Below the pieces are notes generated by a model that did no database searches, was not told the DNA's origin, and saw only the letters and a list, made by a program, of their open reading frames with translations. Source: Actinomycetota bacterium (GTDB taxonomy: Bacteria > Actinomycetota > Actinomycetes > UBA12327). From it: a stretch of 5,808 bases of DNA. Both the position numbers and the translations under genes were made by a program. Location: positions 5,109 to 10,916 of the forward strand of contig DPWC01000135.1 of assembly GCA_003529305.1 (NCBI GenBank), read 5' to 3'. This document shows positions 5,555 through 5,808 of the stretch, piece by piece (the stretch's first letter is position 1; each line of letters begins with the position of its first letter).

Positions 5555-5808
5555 ACCGAGTGCTGCCGCGCAAACTCCACCAGACTGCGCACGCCAAAGC
5601 CCGTTGCTCCCTTACCCAGGTAGCCCGCAGGACTGCCCTCATTGAAGGCCGGCCCGGCAATATCCAGATGCACCCATTTTGTTTTCGCGCTGACGAACTC
5701 TTGAAGGAAGAGTCCGGCGGTGAGCATGCCGCCCAGCGGGCCGCCGATGTTCTTCAGATCAGCCACAGTGGAGTCCAGGAGCGGGCGCATCTGAGGCGGA
5801 AGGGGCAT
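5551..5808 (-). CDS. pepA: Leucyl aminopeptidase (M17 family), C-terminal part, cut by window edge
   Basis: The last 85 residues of an M17 leucyl aminopeptidase enter from the right edge. This cytoplasmic metalloenzyme removes N-terminal residues from peptides as a hexamer. The recognisable C-terminal blocks are DSTVADLKNIGG (13-24 of the visible part), PLGGMLTAGLFLQEFV (24-39), WVHLDIAGPAFNEG (46-59) and GKGATGFGVRSLVEF (65-79). These match the end of the PepA catalytic domain. The metal-binding residues and the NTDAEGR signature lie beyond the edge. The methionine at 5808-5806 is internal (the family's MPLP segment), so the true start is outside. The stop is the TGA at 5553-5551, within an 11-bp tandem repeat. 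The gene converges with the oxidoreductase. It has the same direction as lpd and sucB but is separated from them by the two plus-strand genes. Confidence 0.93.
   Translation of the reverse strand: MPLPPQMRPLLDSTVADLKNIGGPLGGMLTAGLFLQEFVSAKTKWVHLDIAGPAFNEGSPAGYLGKGATGFGVRSLVEFARQHSV

Overview
The window reads as a chromosomal fragment from a high-GC actinobacterium. The signs are GC-rich coding DNA with GC-ending codons, an actinobacterial-type E2 acyltransferase (two lipoyl domains, long Ala/Pro linkers), and the gene order pepA - lpd - sucB/dlaT - TIGR01777-type epimerase. As I recall it, comparable order occurs in Mycobacterium and Streptomyces, where lipB and lipA follow. The species cannot be named. 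I see no mobile element, CRISPR array, rRNA or tRNA.

Left part, minus strand (read from 3899 down to 1): lpd (E3, dihydrolipoamide dehydrogenase), then an 83-bp gap, sucB/dlaT (E2, two lipoyl domains), a 67-bp gap, and a TIGR01777/YfcH-like SDR epimerase cut by the left edge. The three genes are co-directional and probably one operon. E2 and E3 are the shared components of the 2-oxoacid dehydrogenase complexes. The E1 genes are not here.

Middle, plus strand: a 136-bp divergent intergenic region (3900-4035) contains short dyads but no convincing promoter. It is followed by a small conserved actinobacterial protein of unknown function and, 4 bp later, a zinc-free medium-chain (quinone-reductase-like) oxidoreductase. 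These two form a short operon running opposite to the genes around them.

Right end: the oxidoreductase converges on the 3' end of pepA (leucyl aminopeptidase, minus strand, cut by the right edge). The 74-bp space between them holds a hairpin with a TTCG loop, probably a shared terminator. It also holds an 11-bp tandem repeat that puts TGA stops in all three frames at the end of pepA.

Overall this is a core-metabolism region. I found no convincing undescribed system. The points most worth checking are the actinobacterial-style C-terminus of E2, the unknown protein paired with the oxidoreductase, and the structures at the pepA 3' end.
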